Below, piece by piece: positions 23,893-47,529 of a DNA stretch of 64,000 nucleotides. The DNA is taken from contig JASJOG010000020.1 in NCBI GenBank assembly GCA_030142905.1, forward strand, positions 497,001 through 561,000. Reading direction: 5' to 3'. The position numbers and the translations under genes are program-made. The notes under the pieces are model-generated. The model worked only from the letters and a program-made list of their open reading frames with translations. It was not told the DNA's origin and did not search any database. Positions within the stretch are counted from its first letter, which is position 1, and each line of letters opens with the position of its first letter. The DNA comes from Heliopora coerulea. Its lineage: Eukaryota; Cnidaria; Anthozoa; Scleralcyonacea; Helioporidae.

Positions 23893-24494
23893 TTAGGATC
23901 TAAACCTAACAGCATTGAACAAAAGTTAAATTAGTCATTTACTGTCCAACGTGGCAGATTACGTGTGTTAATTTCGTGATAATAATGATAATTGATCGCT
24001 TGAGCGAACAAAGATAAGAATGATGTCATGCACGACTTCTTTGACTAAATTTGAAATCAATAGAAAGAACGGAGAAAGTGTTTAAATTGTTTTTTTTTTT
24101 GCTACGATGAAGATGCAAAACAGTTTGAACTCAAGAACTTTTGCTCCACCTATGCCTACCTATCTGAAGAGCCAGTGGTTGCAAGGGGTTAGAGCCGATA
24201 ACATGTAACGTGTCTGGGGTAACTTTCCCGAAATTACAGAAAGGCCTAGGCTTAAAGATAACTCTTTTTCGGAACCAAGGGTGTCATATTGGAGGTTTCA
24301 TATGAAAATCCATCAAAACTCGCTATAAAACCTTAGAATACTGCCAATTTTCCCTTAACCCTTTAGGTCCAAGATCTTTCAAAAGAAATTTCTAAATTAT
24401 TCAATCAATTATTCAATTGAAGATCGATTGAAATCTGTTTATGGATCGAATTTTCATCTTTTAAATCGTCCAGATATGTACGATAGAGAGTTAA

Positions 24495-24643
24495 GGCCGT
24501 TTTCCACTAGACGAATTTCTTCGCGCGTAGCGACTTTTTCTTTTGTCTCATGAGCTTTCGGCTGGAACTAATCATGGATCTATTCAATTTAAACAATGAA
24601 AAGTCGATTCGCGCGACAAAATTCGCCTAGTGGAAAACAGCCT
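24495..24643. mobile_element. MITE with about 45-bp inverted ends and possible TTAA target duplication
   Basis: The left end is GGCCGTTTTCCACTAGACGA and the right end, inverted, is AGGCTGTTTTCCACTAGGCG. Similarity continues through GCGCG and CGACTTTT. TTAA stands immediately outside both ends (24491-24494 and 24644-24647), which suggests a piggyBac-like or other TTAA-specific transposase. It is 149 bases with no coding capacity. Confidence 0.55.
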
Positions 24644-24882
24644 TTAAAGAGTTAAGCATTCGATAAATTATGTATCCTTTTTTTTGCGTTGAAAACAGTT
24701 TTGCGTTACTGCAGAAATTCAGAACTGTTTCGAAACACTAGGAATTGTCAGTTTTTTTATTTCACTTTCCTAGGAAGTAACAACTGGAGAAAACAATCAA
24801 ACATATCAATTAATCAAACTTAAACATTACTCATCTAATTTTTATTTCATTTTTCTAACCAAATGTTTGCGTTCAGATTTTT

Positions 24883-25126
24883 ATGCATGCAAATCTTCTG
24901 TTTTGGAAAATTATCGCCATTGGTATTACGATGGGTTTTATTGGATTTTTCTTGGACTTCACCACAGATGTTGAAGAAGAACCGAGATTATCGGTAAGCA
25001 AGAATTATTTAGCAGACCCAGGAATGAGCAGTAACGTTCGAGCACCAAGTGACCTCAAAGTATTTATAAATTATCATAATGAAACTAGAAAGATAAAGTG
25101 AATGTGAGGGAGAAGGAGAGGGAGAC

Positions 25127-25219
<93 letters not shown>

Positions 25220-28200
25220 CAGAGATAGACAGAGATGGACAGAGAGGATGAGTATTCCAAATGTTCGAACATTTTCCACGTGTGCATTTAAAATGTCGTT
25301 TTGCTAACATATGTTTTGTTTCTAGAATATTTACCCAGTTCAAAAGAAGGAAGAACGAGGTAGGACCTTATAAATCTGTTTTCTTTTCGAACCTAAGACC
25401 ACATTCCTAGTGCACGCTAGTAAAATGCACTCAAAGGTAAAGTAGTATCCGCCTTTCATGAACGTGTGCCTTGAATAGTTAACAATCTTCTGTTAAAAAA
25501 TTATCCAAACGAGCTATCTTGACACCAAAGCAGAGTTTGCTCAACAAAAACTTAATTCAAAGCATGCCGCCTATGTTATAAAAGCAAACCAAAAAAAGTA
25601 GCCTCCTCCACTTATCATTCTTTTTCTCCTTCTCTTCCTCCTCCTCCTCCTCCTCCCTTCCTCCTTCGTCTTCTCCTTTCTCCCCTTCTTCTCTTTCTTC
25701 TTCTCCTCTTCCTCCTTAGCTTCTTCTCTTTCGTTTTATTCTCTTCCTCCTCCTCCTCCCCCCTCCTCGTTCGTCTTCTCCTCCCCCTCCCCTCCTTCTT
25801 CTCTTTCTTGTTCTCCTCTTCCTCCTTAGTTTCTTCTCTTTCGTTTTATTCTTCTCCTCCTCCCCCTCCTCGTCCTTTTTCTTCTTCTCCTCCTCCTCTC
25901 CTCATCTTTCTTCTCTTCCTCCTCCCTAGCTTCTTCTCTTTCGTCTTATTCTCCTCCTCCTCCTCCCTCTTTCTTCTTCTCCTTCTCCTCCTCCCCCTCC
26001 TCTTCCTTCTTCTTCTTCTCCTCCTCCTCCCCCTCCTCTTCCTTCTTCTTCTTCTCCTCCTCCCTAGCTTCTTCTCTTTCGTCTTATTCTCCTCCTCCTT
26101 CCCCTCCTTCTTCTTCTCCTTCTCCTTCTGCCCTTCCGCCTTCTCCTCCTCCTCTTTCTTCCTTTTCTCCTTAACATTATTATTATTCGACATATTTACA
26201 CAGGTTGAATTTGCAAAGATAGCCTGCTAATTAACAAAGTACCCGTGAAGTTATTATTATTATTGTTAGTCAGAAATGCAATAAATAAAATAAAGCTTTA
26301 TGTACATTAAGTAAGATCATCCATCATTCAATCAGAACTTAAAAACTCATACGTTTTAATATCATTCTTAAAAATATTAAGACTTTCCACATCGAATTTT
26401 TGGGACAATTATGCGAGATTTGCTGCTTCTGGTGTCTTTTTCTTAGCTAAAACAATCAAATCCCTAGTATGGCAAATGCGGACAAATTGAATGCAACACT
26501 TTCTTACTCCTGCTAGTAAGTACTATCTGTTCTGCTTGTTTACAGGAAACTATGTTGGTCACCTTACCTACGACTGGGCACCTAAAACCTTCCCTGACTG
26601 GGTAAACCCGTTGGCCTTAGTACCTCCCGGTCCTCTTGCTCTTGGCAATGAATCGAGTTTCAAGAAAGAAAGAAGACGATTCCATCATCACATGCAGCAG
26701 CAATCAGTGGTGTGTCCCGACCTGAGGATAGTTGGTGGGTGTTTCAAATGGAAGAGAATAACATGGGGATTTGAAGGTTTTTATGACATTTGTTTCAGCA
26801 AAGAGGTCGAAATGAAACGAGATTCATGCATTGTATATTCTTTTGGGTAAGTTTGGATTGTGTTTTGGTTTGACACAGACAAGTGATCAAAAAGACAGGC
26901 CGATAGAGAAACAGATAATTAGGGAGACATGCAGGCACATAAATGGGTAGAAAGACAGGACAGTCAGGAGGTCGGACTTAAGTATTGGCGGACAGATGAA
27001 CCGAGGTAAGGGCAAGCGGGACAGACGGACGTACAAATAGACTGACGATCAGACCGATCAACAGAATCACGGACAGACGGATGGACGGACAGATAGATAA
27101 ACGGACGTATAAACAGACGGACAGACAGAGAAATGGACGGACGGATGTACAGACGGACGGACTGACGTACAGATTAGACGGATGCATTGATAGACAGGCG
27201 GATGGTCAGACGGACGTACGGATGGACAGAAAGACGGACGTATAAACACAGATGGACGGACCGGCGGACAGAAATAGATTGACATACAGACGGACAGATG
27301 AAGAGACGGACGTATGGGCAGATGAACGGATAGACATAAAGACGGCTGGATGAAAAGATGGACAGACAGATGAACAGACAAGCCGATAGAAAATGTTTAA
27401 AGGTAGTTCTCTGTCAAAAGACTTCCAACGATATTGATGATCCCAGCGAAAGTCGTCCATCAAAGAAAGGCAGACGGACACCTACGAAAGATAATGCCTA
27501 TAAAATAAAACATGCAGGTAAAAAGACACCAAGAACGAACGGTTTAACTTTCAACCAATTTCTCTTGCTAGAATAAATAACGACTTCACGTTTGATGAAG
27601 GAATGGCACGCTATGGATGTCACGTGTTTAGTTTCGATCCATCAATGGACACCAAGGACCATCAGCATAACGAGAAAGTCATGTTCTACCAAACGGGACT
27701 TTCCGATGAAGACAAAGAACGAGATTCCACAAAAGATATTCGGAATAAAGGTAGTTGGAAAATGAGAAGATTCGCGTCAATAATGAAAGACCTCGGCCAT
27801 GAAAAGGTACTCTAACATTCATAGGTATAATTCCTCCCTTGCCGTGAGCAGTTAGTATTGTACGAGATGATAAAATATTCGTTCAGGATGGCATTCCCGT
27901 GTTGTTTTTCGGTTTTACAAGTACCTTTCACCCTTTCTTTCCTAGAAAATAATTGACGTTCTTAAAATCGATATTGAGGAAGGCGAATGGATAGCTTTAC
28001 CCGACATGTTGGCTGACGGCTCTCTTCGCAGTCACGTCAAGCAACTCGTCATGGAATTACATTTGTACCAGGGAACTCGTCAAGATGTCTTAAAATATTA
28101 CGGCATAGCTAAGTGGCTTGAAAGACAAGGATTTGAAATCATCAAACAAAAAGTGCCCCCTATCTGCTCGAGATGTTTCGAGGTCACGTATGTTAATACA

Positions 28201-28236
28201 AACTTAGTCAAGTTGCCAAAAATTATATGGAATTAA
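24883..28236 (+). CDS. membrane-anchored FkbM/METTL24-like methyltransferase
   Basis: Five exons, 24883-24993, 25326-25359, 26546-26846, 27572-27806 and 27946-28236, encode 323 residues. A hydrophobic stretch at 5-24 after a short cytosolic end predicts a type II signal anchor, placing the catalytic part in the secretory pathway lumen or outside. The C-terminal half matches the Methyltransf_21 (FkbM-like) fold: VYSFGINNDFTFDEGMAR as the SAM-binding start (about 145-160), GCHVFSFDPSMD, FYQTGLSD, and DVLKIDIEEGEW (231-242), where the family has KxDvEGxE. The substrate is unknown. The closest remembered family is animal methyltransferase-like 24, which is also membrane-anchored. All introns are in phase; three of the four carry long simple repeats. 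A polyadenylation signal AATAAA is near 28359. The ATG is the first in the open exon. The fold is likely; the subfamily is less certain. Confidence 0.82.
25107..25250. repeat. (GA)n microsatellite
   Basis: About 110 bases of nearly pure GA/AG dinucleotide, then a GACAGA-rich tail, lie in the first intron of the methyltransferase gene. Open frames across it on both strands (Ser/Leu or Glu/Arg repeats) are artefacts. Confidence 0.95.
25610..26173. repeat. 560-bp homopyrimidine tract with internal higher-order repeat
   Basis: Almost every base on the + strand is C or T, mostly CTCCTC and CTTCTT. A longer phrase AGCTTCTTCTCTTTCGTTTT or close variants recurs at about 25718, 25828, 25928 and 26065. 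The tract has therefore grown by duplicating blocks of roughly 100-140 bases. It is in the methyltransferase intron. Such tracts can form triplex DNA. Confidence 0.9.
26880..27385. repeat. GACGGACA-type tandem repeat block
   Basis: About 500 bases of imperfect tetranucleotide/octanucleotide units (GACGGACAGACGGACG and variants) lie in the third intron of the methyltransferase gene. The minus-strand frames rich in SVCPSV are artefacts. Confidence 0.9.
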
Positions 28237-29782
28237 CTTTGTACAAATAATTTTACGATAGCCGTGACACAACTGATTCTATCCGCCAGTGAGACATCGT
28301 TATCAATAACACCTTGTCACTGATAAAATAGTAAGTGTAAATAGCAAAGCGCGTGCTAAATAAACGTGTTTTCTATATACTTGGATGTAAGTTTGTTATA
28401 GTCTAAATGGTTTAACTTTTTTGAAGTTACCTAATATTACAGCTAAATGTCTCAATACTGCGATTTTCGCATTCATTGAATCAAAGTTAAATGGCCAACA
28501 AACTGCTATACAATTAACAATTACAAACTAGGCCTTGACGCGATAAAACGTTGCAGTATCTCCTTTTCATTCTTCGGCATGTCTATTGGTAAGTATGCGA
28601 CTGGGGGAATATAGGATAAATACTGATAAAGAATACTGTTAAATATTACGCTGCGGTTTCTTTTGAATTTTGAAATTGGTTGTGGTGATGGAACGGATGG
28701 AAGTACATGGAAGATTGTATCAAGGTTGTATCGAAGATTCCAATTAGCAATCACGTATCCTGTGCAAATTTGCCGGCTGTAGGGCCAAAAAACTTTTGAC
28801 TTATAAAACATTTAGTTCAACTAGTCAATATAAAAGATGCAAATCGAAGTTTGATTTGCACCAATGTTGATAAAAACTTGACTGTATTTAAAGTTTTCAT
28901 GTCTATCAACATTCAAGCGCTCGAGAATTGTCAACAAAAAAACTTTATCTTAGTTGAGCCAGGAACTTTCAATTAGGGTGTCACGAACCTCAATTTCGTT
29001 CGGTGGTTATATTATAACCAGCGACCAATTGGCGGGTTTCGTGTATAGCGAATGTATTTCGTGGAAATGCGGCCACACTTCAATGTCACATTGAATGTTT
29101 CTTTTTAGATTGCGTACAACACAAATAATTGCCCAACTTCGGCCTGAAAGATAGCAAACATATTGTGGTAAAACGCTACAATACTTTTCTCTTAACCCCA
29201 GATTTCTCTTTACTAACATACTGCAGCCGCACACAACACGGAAATCTAAAAACAATAAAATAATTGAAGAACACGAATCGAGTTCAGATTGTTTTATAAA
29301 TAGAAAAATACTGCCATGCAAATAATCTAAATGTTATAACCCAAAACTAGTCTACTCAAAAATACAAACATAGACATATTTTACGAGCATCTCGGTGAAG
29401 TTGACCCCAGTTAAGTGCGATAAGTACCTATAAACAGAGCAATTGCTTTATCGCTTCATATAATAACAAATACTGTCTTTTCCATTCCTTAATAATCTTA
29501 ATTACAATGAATTGCACTTCTCGTCAACGAAAACATTTCCATGGTGTCTTCTATAATTCATAAATTATACCCCAACTCTTTCTCTCTACATATCCTAAAC
29601 AATATAATAATTCATAAAAAATATACGAATTCAGATTTTTCATATGTATAATATATATAGGAAAGGCCGCTTCCATTTGAATCAGCGTTCAATACTTTAC
29701 AAACTTCGTCTTCATGGGGCGAAAGCGAGCGCATCATATTTTAATTCGTTGATACCATTTTATAAATTGATCTATCTTACTA
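28237..29782. other. convergent 3' flanks of methyltransferase and kinase genes
   Basis: It contains AATAAA near 28359 for the upstream gene. A 96-codon minus-strand frame at 28521-28811 has mixed, protein-like composition (SKFKRNRSVIFNSILYQYLS, PPVAYLPIDMPKNEKEILQ). It lacks a recognisable domain and its first codon is TTG, so it is not called as a gene. The rest is AT-rich with nothing recognised. Confidence 0.5.
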
Positions 29783-43348
<13,566 letters not shown>

Positions 43349-44225
43349 TCCGACAGAATTTTATATCTTATCTTCGTCCTTGGATCAACTGTTGAGCGTA
43401 GAGAACTAACAAAATACGCGAGCATTAATCGCTTATCACTTATAACTACAAGAAGTCTTCAAATGTGTCATATTTAGCGACCGAAGCCAAAAGATTACGA
43501 CCATACTTTTTTGGTTAGTGTGACAGCCATAGCCATCGGGACATCAGGCACAAAATTACGATGTTATCAGTGGGTTATCCCCCTGATTTAACTTCGTCAT
43601 TTCCCGTAACAAAGTCGAGATAAGACGTTAGGATAACCCCGTCGCCACACGAGCTCTCTCTAAACCGTACTCTGTCCAAATTAATACATTTAAAAATAGT
43701 TCGTCAGTAAAACTGAGCTAAATACACGTAAAGCCTAATCATCTCACTAAAATGTAACCTTAAATAGATATTGTTTGAATTCGTTCCAAAACTGGCACGT
43801 TCGAATACCATGAAATGGGGGATACGTTTAAACAAAACATTGATCAAGGATGTGTCCGACCCACTGACCTGGTCCGACCAAACAGCAGGAAACGCAACAC
43901 ATTAGGACCATCCTTTGATCAATCGAGTATCCCTTGACTTTATGTTACCGAACCGCAGGCATTGAATGAAACAAGATGAAGCCAACTACCCTATGTTCTA
44001 TGGATTTTAAAAATTTCTTTCACTGAATTAGAGTTCAGAATCGGGTTATGTTCAGGGTTGATTCAGAGGCATCCTTACGGAAATTGGATCAAACTTTAGT
44101 GACTATCTTTCAAGACCGGAAAATACCAACACATTAATGAAAACGGAGCATTTTTTCTTTTAAAAATAGATGGTCGTTCATTGAAAAGAGAGGGATCTTG
44201 GTATGCTTGAGGTAAATTTTGATTT

Positions 44226-44281
44226 ACATAAAATGTTTAAAACGTTAATGCAATGGCATTAACTTTTTAAACATTTTATGT
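44226..44281. repeat. 26-bp-arm hairpin
   Basis: ACATAAAATGTTTAAAACGT (arm 44226-44251) and its inverted copy (44256-44281) differ at one base and are separated by four bases. Immediately after, AAAAAGTAAGACACTCAATT occurs twice 39 bases apart. Confidence 0.7.
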
Positions 44282-45732
44282 TAAAAAGTAAGACACTCAA
44301 TTTACGACAGTATCCAAATTGAAAAAGTAAGACACTCAATTTGTCCAAGTTCTCAGATTTTTTGATATATTTTTGAAAGGGCCAAAGTTGCTGCAGCTTG
44401 CAGTTTCAGGGATTTATTCAGGGGTAAAACTTAGAAGATGAGTAAGGTAATCCGTGTTGTGTTACCATGAAGTTGCATTGTTTAGTCAGAGAGGTAAGAA
44501 TTCAACAAAAAAGAGGTATCAGAAAAGTATAAACTATCATGGAACAAATTTTGATTGTTTCTTTTTAACGCGTATTCGGCATAAGCAGAAATTTTGAAAA
44601 TGGTTTTCCACAGACACATCATGGTCAGAAAGCTAAGAATAACAGTGTCCGTAAAACTCTGTCGTTACGTTTGTAATAGTCGAGAGTCGAGTCTTCCCAC
44701 ACGGCTACAAACTAAAGCTGACAGCCGGTTTTTTCTTCAGGGATATCACCAACAAAAGAAGCAACTGACGCCATTTTGAGCCTAAAAATTCCACAAACAT
44801 CACATCATCGAAGTGAGATAAGAATTCAGTCCGTTATTCAACATTTAACCAGAGAACCGTCAGATCAGTCAAGTCAAATATAGGGTTCCGATGCTTGTAC
44901 ATTAATCATTTCATTCGTTTGACTTGAATTTAAGTTTAACCTCTAAAATTAAGTTCAGGACTTGCGATGTAGTGCCATAACATAGCGCCGACAAGTGTTT
45001 CCAGAAACGAAATTCCCAGAACCAGAAGGCACCGTCAAACTGTTGAAGAGCAATATAAAGTGGCCGATACTCGGCCTATTTTTGCCGGGTTTCCCTAGTG
45101 ACCGCAAATTTGCGCTGGGAGCAAAATTGAGTGACATTGTAAAATACTTGTCTTCTCCTTCCCTCCATACGGCCTTTAATTTCTTTGCTTAGAGCACTCA
45201 AGTGAAGGAACGCCTCACAAAACTCCATTGTTACCAGGATATGGATGAATTGATGTACTTATAACTGTGTTCAGGCTGTCCCTTAGCGCGGGGGAAGACG
45301 TGGGAAGGTTGCGGGAAATTCCTGTTAGAGTAGATTATTGGACGCTCTTAAAGCAAGGGGTACAGTTCATGTTTCAGATATCCGAATTTTTTCAAAATAA
45401 ATCGTATGCGCTAGGAACAGAGCTAGCGCACGATGATAAAAAAACAGTAATAGAAAACTCCGAGGGCGGTGTTCAACGACGCGTGACTGAGAATTCGAAT
45501 CTGAAAACAGGAAATCCTTCCAACATGGCTTCAGTTGAAACTTTTATTATTTTCTGTTTTCGTTTTCGCCAGTTCCTCATCGTTTTGACTTTTTACACGA
45601 CCGTTTGAGCGGACTATTTAGATAAGTTTTATTCATCTCATTCTGCATCCGATTCACTAGTAAATGGACATTTTTGAGGTTTAAAGCAAAACAATATTGA
45701 CCAAGGATTTACCAGGCGGGAATCGTAGTCGT

Positions 45733-46093
45733 AGGATGAACATTAATGCCCAGCTCAAGATTCGAATATGAATAGCCATGACAGGATAAATCACGACAAA
45801 TAACAAGCTTTACTGACGTTTCGTTGCTGACGCGCAACATTTTCAATGTGAGGTACATGATGGATAAGGTAAGGATATAAATATAATATTTACAAGGTGT
45901 TGGCTAATCATTTTTCAACACCTTGTAAATATTACATTTATATCCTTACCTTATCCATCATGTATCTCACTTTGAAAATGTTGCGCGTCAGCAACGAAAC
46001 GTCAGTAAAGCTTGTTATTTGTCGTGATTTATCCTGTCATGGCTATTCATATTCGAACTGATCTTGAGCTGAGCATTTATTAATATTTATCCT
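45733..46093. mobile_element. large foldback element, arms about 170 bp
   Basis: The left arm (45733-45902) and right arm (about 45916-46093) are near-perfect inverted copies around a 13-base centre. Shared segments include CTTTACTGACGTTTCGTTGC, GCGCAACATTTTCA, ATGATGGATAAGGTAAGGAT and TTACAAGGTGTTG. There is no coding frame. The high arm identity suggests recent insertion or arm-to-arm conversion. One diverged single arm is at 7903-8025. Confidence 0.85.
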
Positions 46094-46119
46094 AAAACAA
46101 AACAAATTAGAAAAGGAGA

Positions 46120-46270
46120 CTCACCTTGAAAACTCAAGATCCGACTGTCTAAAGTTGCGTCGTTTGACTTATAACTCGAATCTCAAGTTTTCAATTGATG
46201 ACTTTCCTGTTCAAAATTTGTTATGTTTTATGCTCTGTAAAGTTGTCGGCTCGTCATGGCTTTTGAGGTT
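46120..46270. repeat. copy C of the three-copy repeat family
   Basis: CTCAAGTTTTCAATTGATGA, then TTTTATGCTCTGTAAAGTTG and TCGGCTCGTCATGGCTTTTG, parallel 2411-2477 (CTTGAGTTTTCCAAGTTGTC, TTTTATACTTTTTTAAGTTG, TCAGCAGGTCATGGTTTTTG). An inverted GAAAACTCAAGAT stands at about 46129. Confidence 0.5.
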
Positions 46271-46876
46271 TAATACTTTTAATTTTCCAGCTTGTTGGGA
46301 AAGATGAGCTGGCATTGTCCGGATGTATGGGCTAACCACCGACAGCCTCAGTCTGGGAGTTGGTCGTTGGAAATTTGAATGATTTCTAAGAGTTTACATC
46401 CTTGGAAAGTAAATAGTGTGTTATGATGTATGACTGAAAAACTAAATTTTGCTTGTAATGTGATTGAAATACAAGAAATTCACCTGTGTTGCCTGTTATT
46501 TGACAATTTGTCGTGGAAAAGGAATTGCCACGAAAATCGGCACCAGACTCCAAAATATCACAAAGCCACCGAAAATCTTTGCCTATCTTAGCGTACTTTG
46601 TTCATTGCAGTAGATTCACTAAATTACCGGGAATATTTACCTTTTTAAGCACGCGCGTCCAAATTTTTAATGAAGTAGATTGCTGATCACGAGTAGCCAG
46701 CGCTGAACAATGCGTAAAACAGCCAAGAAGCTGGTTAGCTGTCAAAATTGAGAACAGGCATGCTGATGCTTCGAGAAAAGGCCCTTTGCCAAAGACGGAA
46801 ACAAATTCAAACCGTTCACAAGTTCAGAAGTTAATCCCTTTAACGCCCAGTCTCCAATACATTGGACACCTATAAA

Positions 46877-46925
46877 ATAATGATAATAATAATAATAATA
46901 ATAATAATGACAATAATAATAATAT
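46877..46925. repeat. (AAT)n microsatellite
   Basis: About 48 bases of ATA/AAT repeat with one GACAAT interruption, intergenic. Confidence 0.9.
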
Positions 46926-47104
46926 ATGAGAGAAAAAAACAAAAGTAAAGAGAGAACAAAGAACAAAAGAAAAAAAAATCCAGACATTAAAGGGTTAACC
47001 AGCCCATTAGCTTTTTGAGACAAATTATTAAAAGGAAGTTACAAAAACTTGGGCTACCTGTGGCCAACTTGACTGACCTTACAGCAAGTGTTAGTTCTAA
47101 AGAA

Positions 47105-47155
47105 CTAAAAATATTTCGAACATTAATTGCCGTAATTAATGTTACGAATTTTTAG
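47105..47155. repeat. imperfect hairpin
   Basis: CTAAAAATATTTCGAACATT (arm to about 47128) pairs with AATTAATGTTACGAATTTTT AG across a GCCGT centre. Each arm carries a small bulge. It is about 375 bases before the CFAP53 start. Confidence 0.6.
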
Positions 47156-47422
47156 CGTCAAGCAGTGAAGGTCGAAAACCTGGTCAACTTGAACGACGGT
47201 GTAGGCCCGCTAGACTTTTGGTTTGTGTTGAAGAGGAGGCGCCGGAAATCTTTGGGTGGCGCATTCTTTACTTGATTTCACATTTCTCTCACGAACCCTC
47301 TTAAATGGAGGACGTCAGTATTTCCAAGTGGAATTTACGAAATATTTTAAATATTTCAGATCGTTTTTGCGTCAACCCTTGCGCCACTAAGGGAGATTGG
47401 GAACGAATTTATCGGCTGTGTA

Positions 47423-47436
47423 GTCGTCATGGGAAC
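47423..47436 (+). promoter_or_regulatory. RFX X-box upstream of CFAP53
   Basis: GTCGTCATGGGAAC fits GTHNYYATRRNAAC at all 14 positions. It is 94 bases before the CFAP53 start codon. RFX factors use this site to drive cilium genes across animals, so site, distance and gene function agree. Confidence 0.75.
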
Positions 47437-47529
47437 AAAACGCCCCAAGAAGAAGAGAATCGAGAGAAGGGCTAATTTTTGTCAGTAAATTGGAAATTTG
47501 GTTGGGGAAACAGATCTTAAAGGTTTGAG

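Larger units (their letters stand above)
19726..24882. other. intergenic region between TTLL and methyltransferase genes
   Basis: The TTLL 3' flank begins with CT-rich sequence and a short CTGTACGT tandem at about 19900-19925. A minisatellite (20517-20685), one hairpin-family copy (about 23261-23300) and two MITE-like elements (23639-23892, 24495-24643) follow. Open frames here (20421-20651, 21115-21336, 22194-22508 and others) show no domain and no splice-linked partner. 5' non-coding exons of the methyltransferase gene could hide here; an acceptor-like GTTCAG lies just before its ATG. Confidence 0.55.
43349..47529. other. intergenic, divergent promoters of kinase and CFAP53 genes
   Basis: The kinase and CFAP53 genes point away from each other across about 4.2 kb. 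Inside are a 26-base-arm hairpin (44226-44281) followed by a 21-base direct repeat (44283-44303 and 44322-44342), the 360-base foldback (45733-46093), repeat copy C (46120-46270), an AAT microsatellite (about 46877-46925), a hairpin (47105-47155) and the X-box (47423-47436). A 113-codon frame at 45267-45608 is not recognised and not called. Confidence 0.6.

Noticed and set aside
25009..25343. Minus-strand Ser/Leu-repeat frames and a plus-strand Glu/Arg frame
   Set aside because: They are artefacts of the GA dinucleotide repeat.
25808..26230. 140-codon plus-strand Ser/Leu/Phe frame and its Lys/Glu/Arg minus-strand partner
   Set aside because: They come from the homopyrimidine tract and lie in an intron.
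26978..27481. Minus-strand frames rich in SVCPSVHPSV-like repeats
   Set aside because: They come from the GACGGACA tandem block and have no independent support.
45267..45608. 113-codon plus-strand frame in the kinase-CFAP53 spacer
   Set aside because: No recognisable domain, no convincing ATG start and no splice partner.
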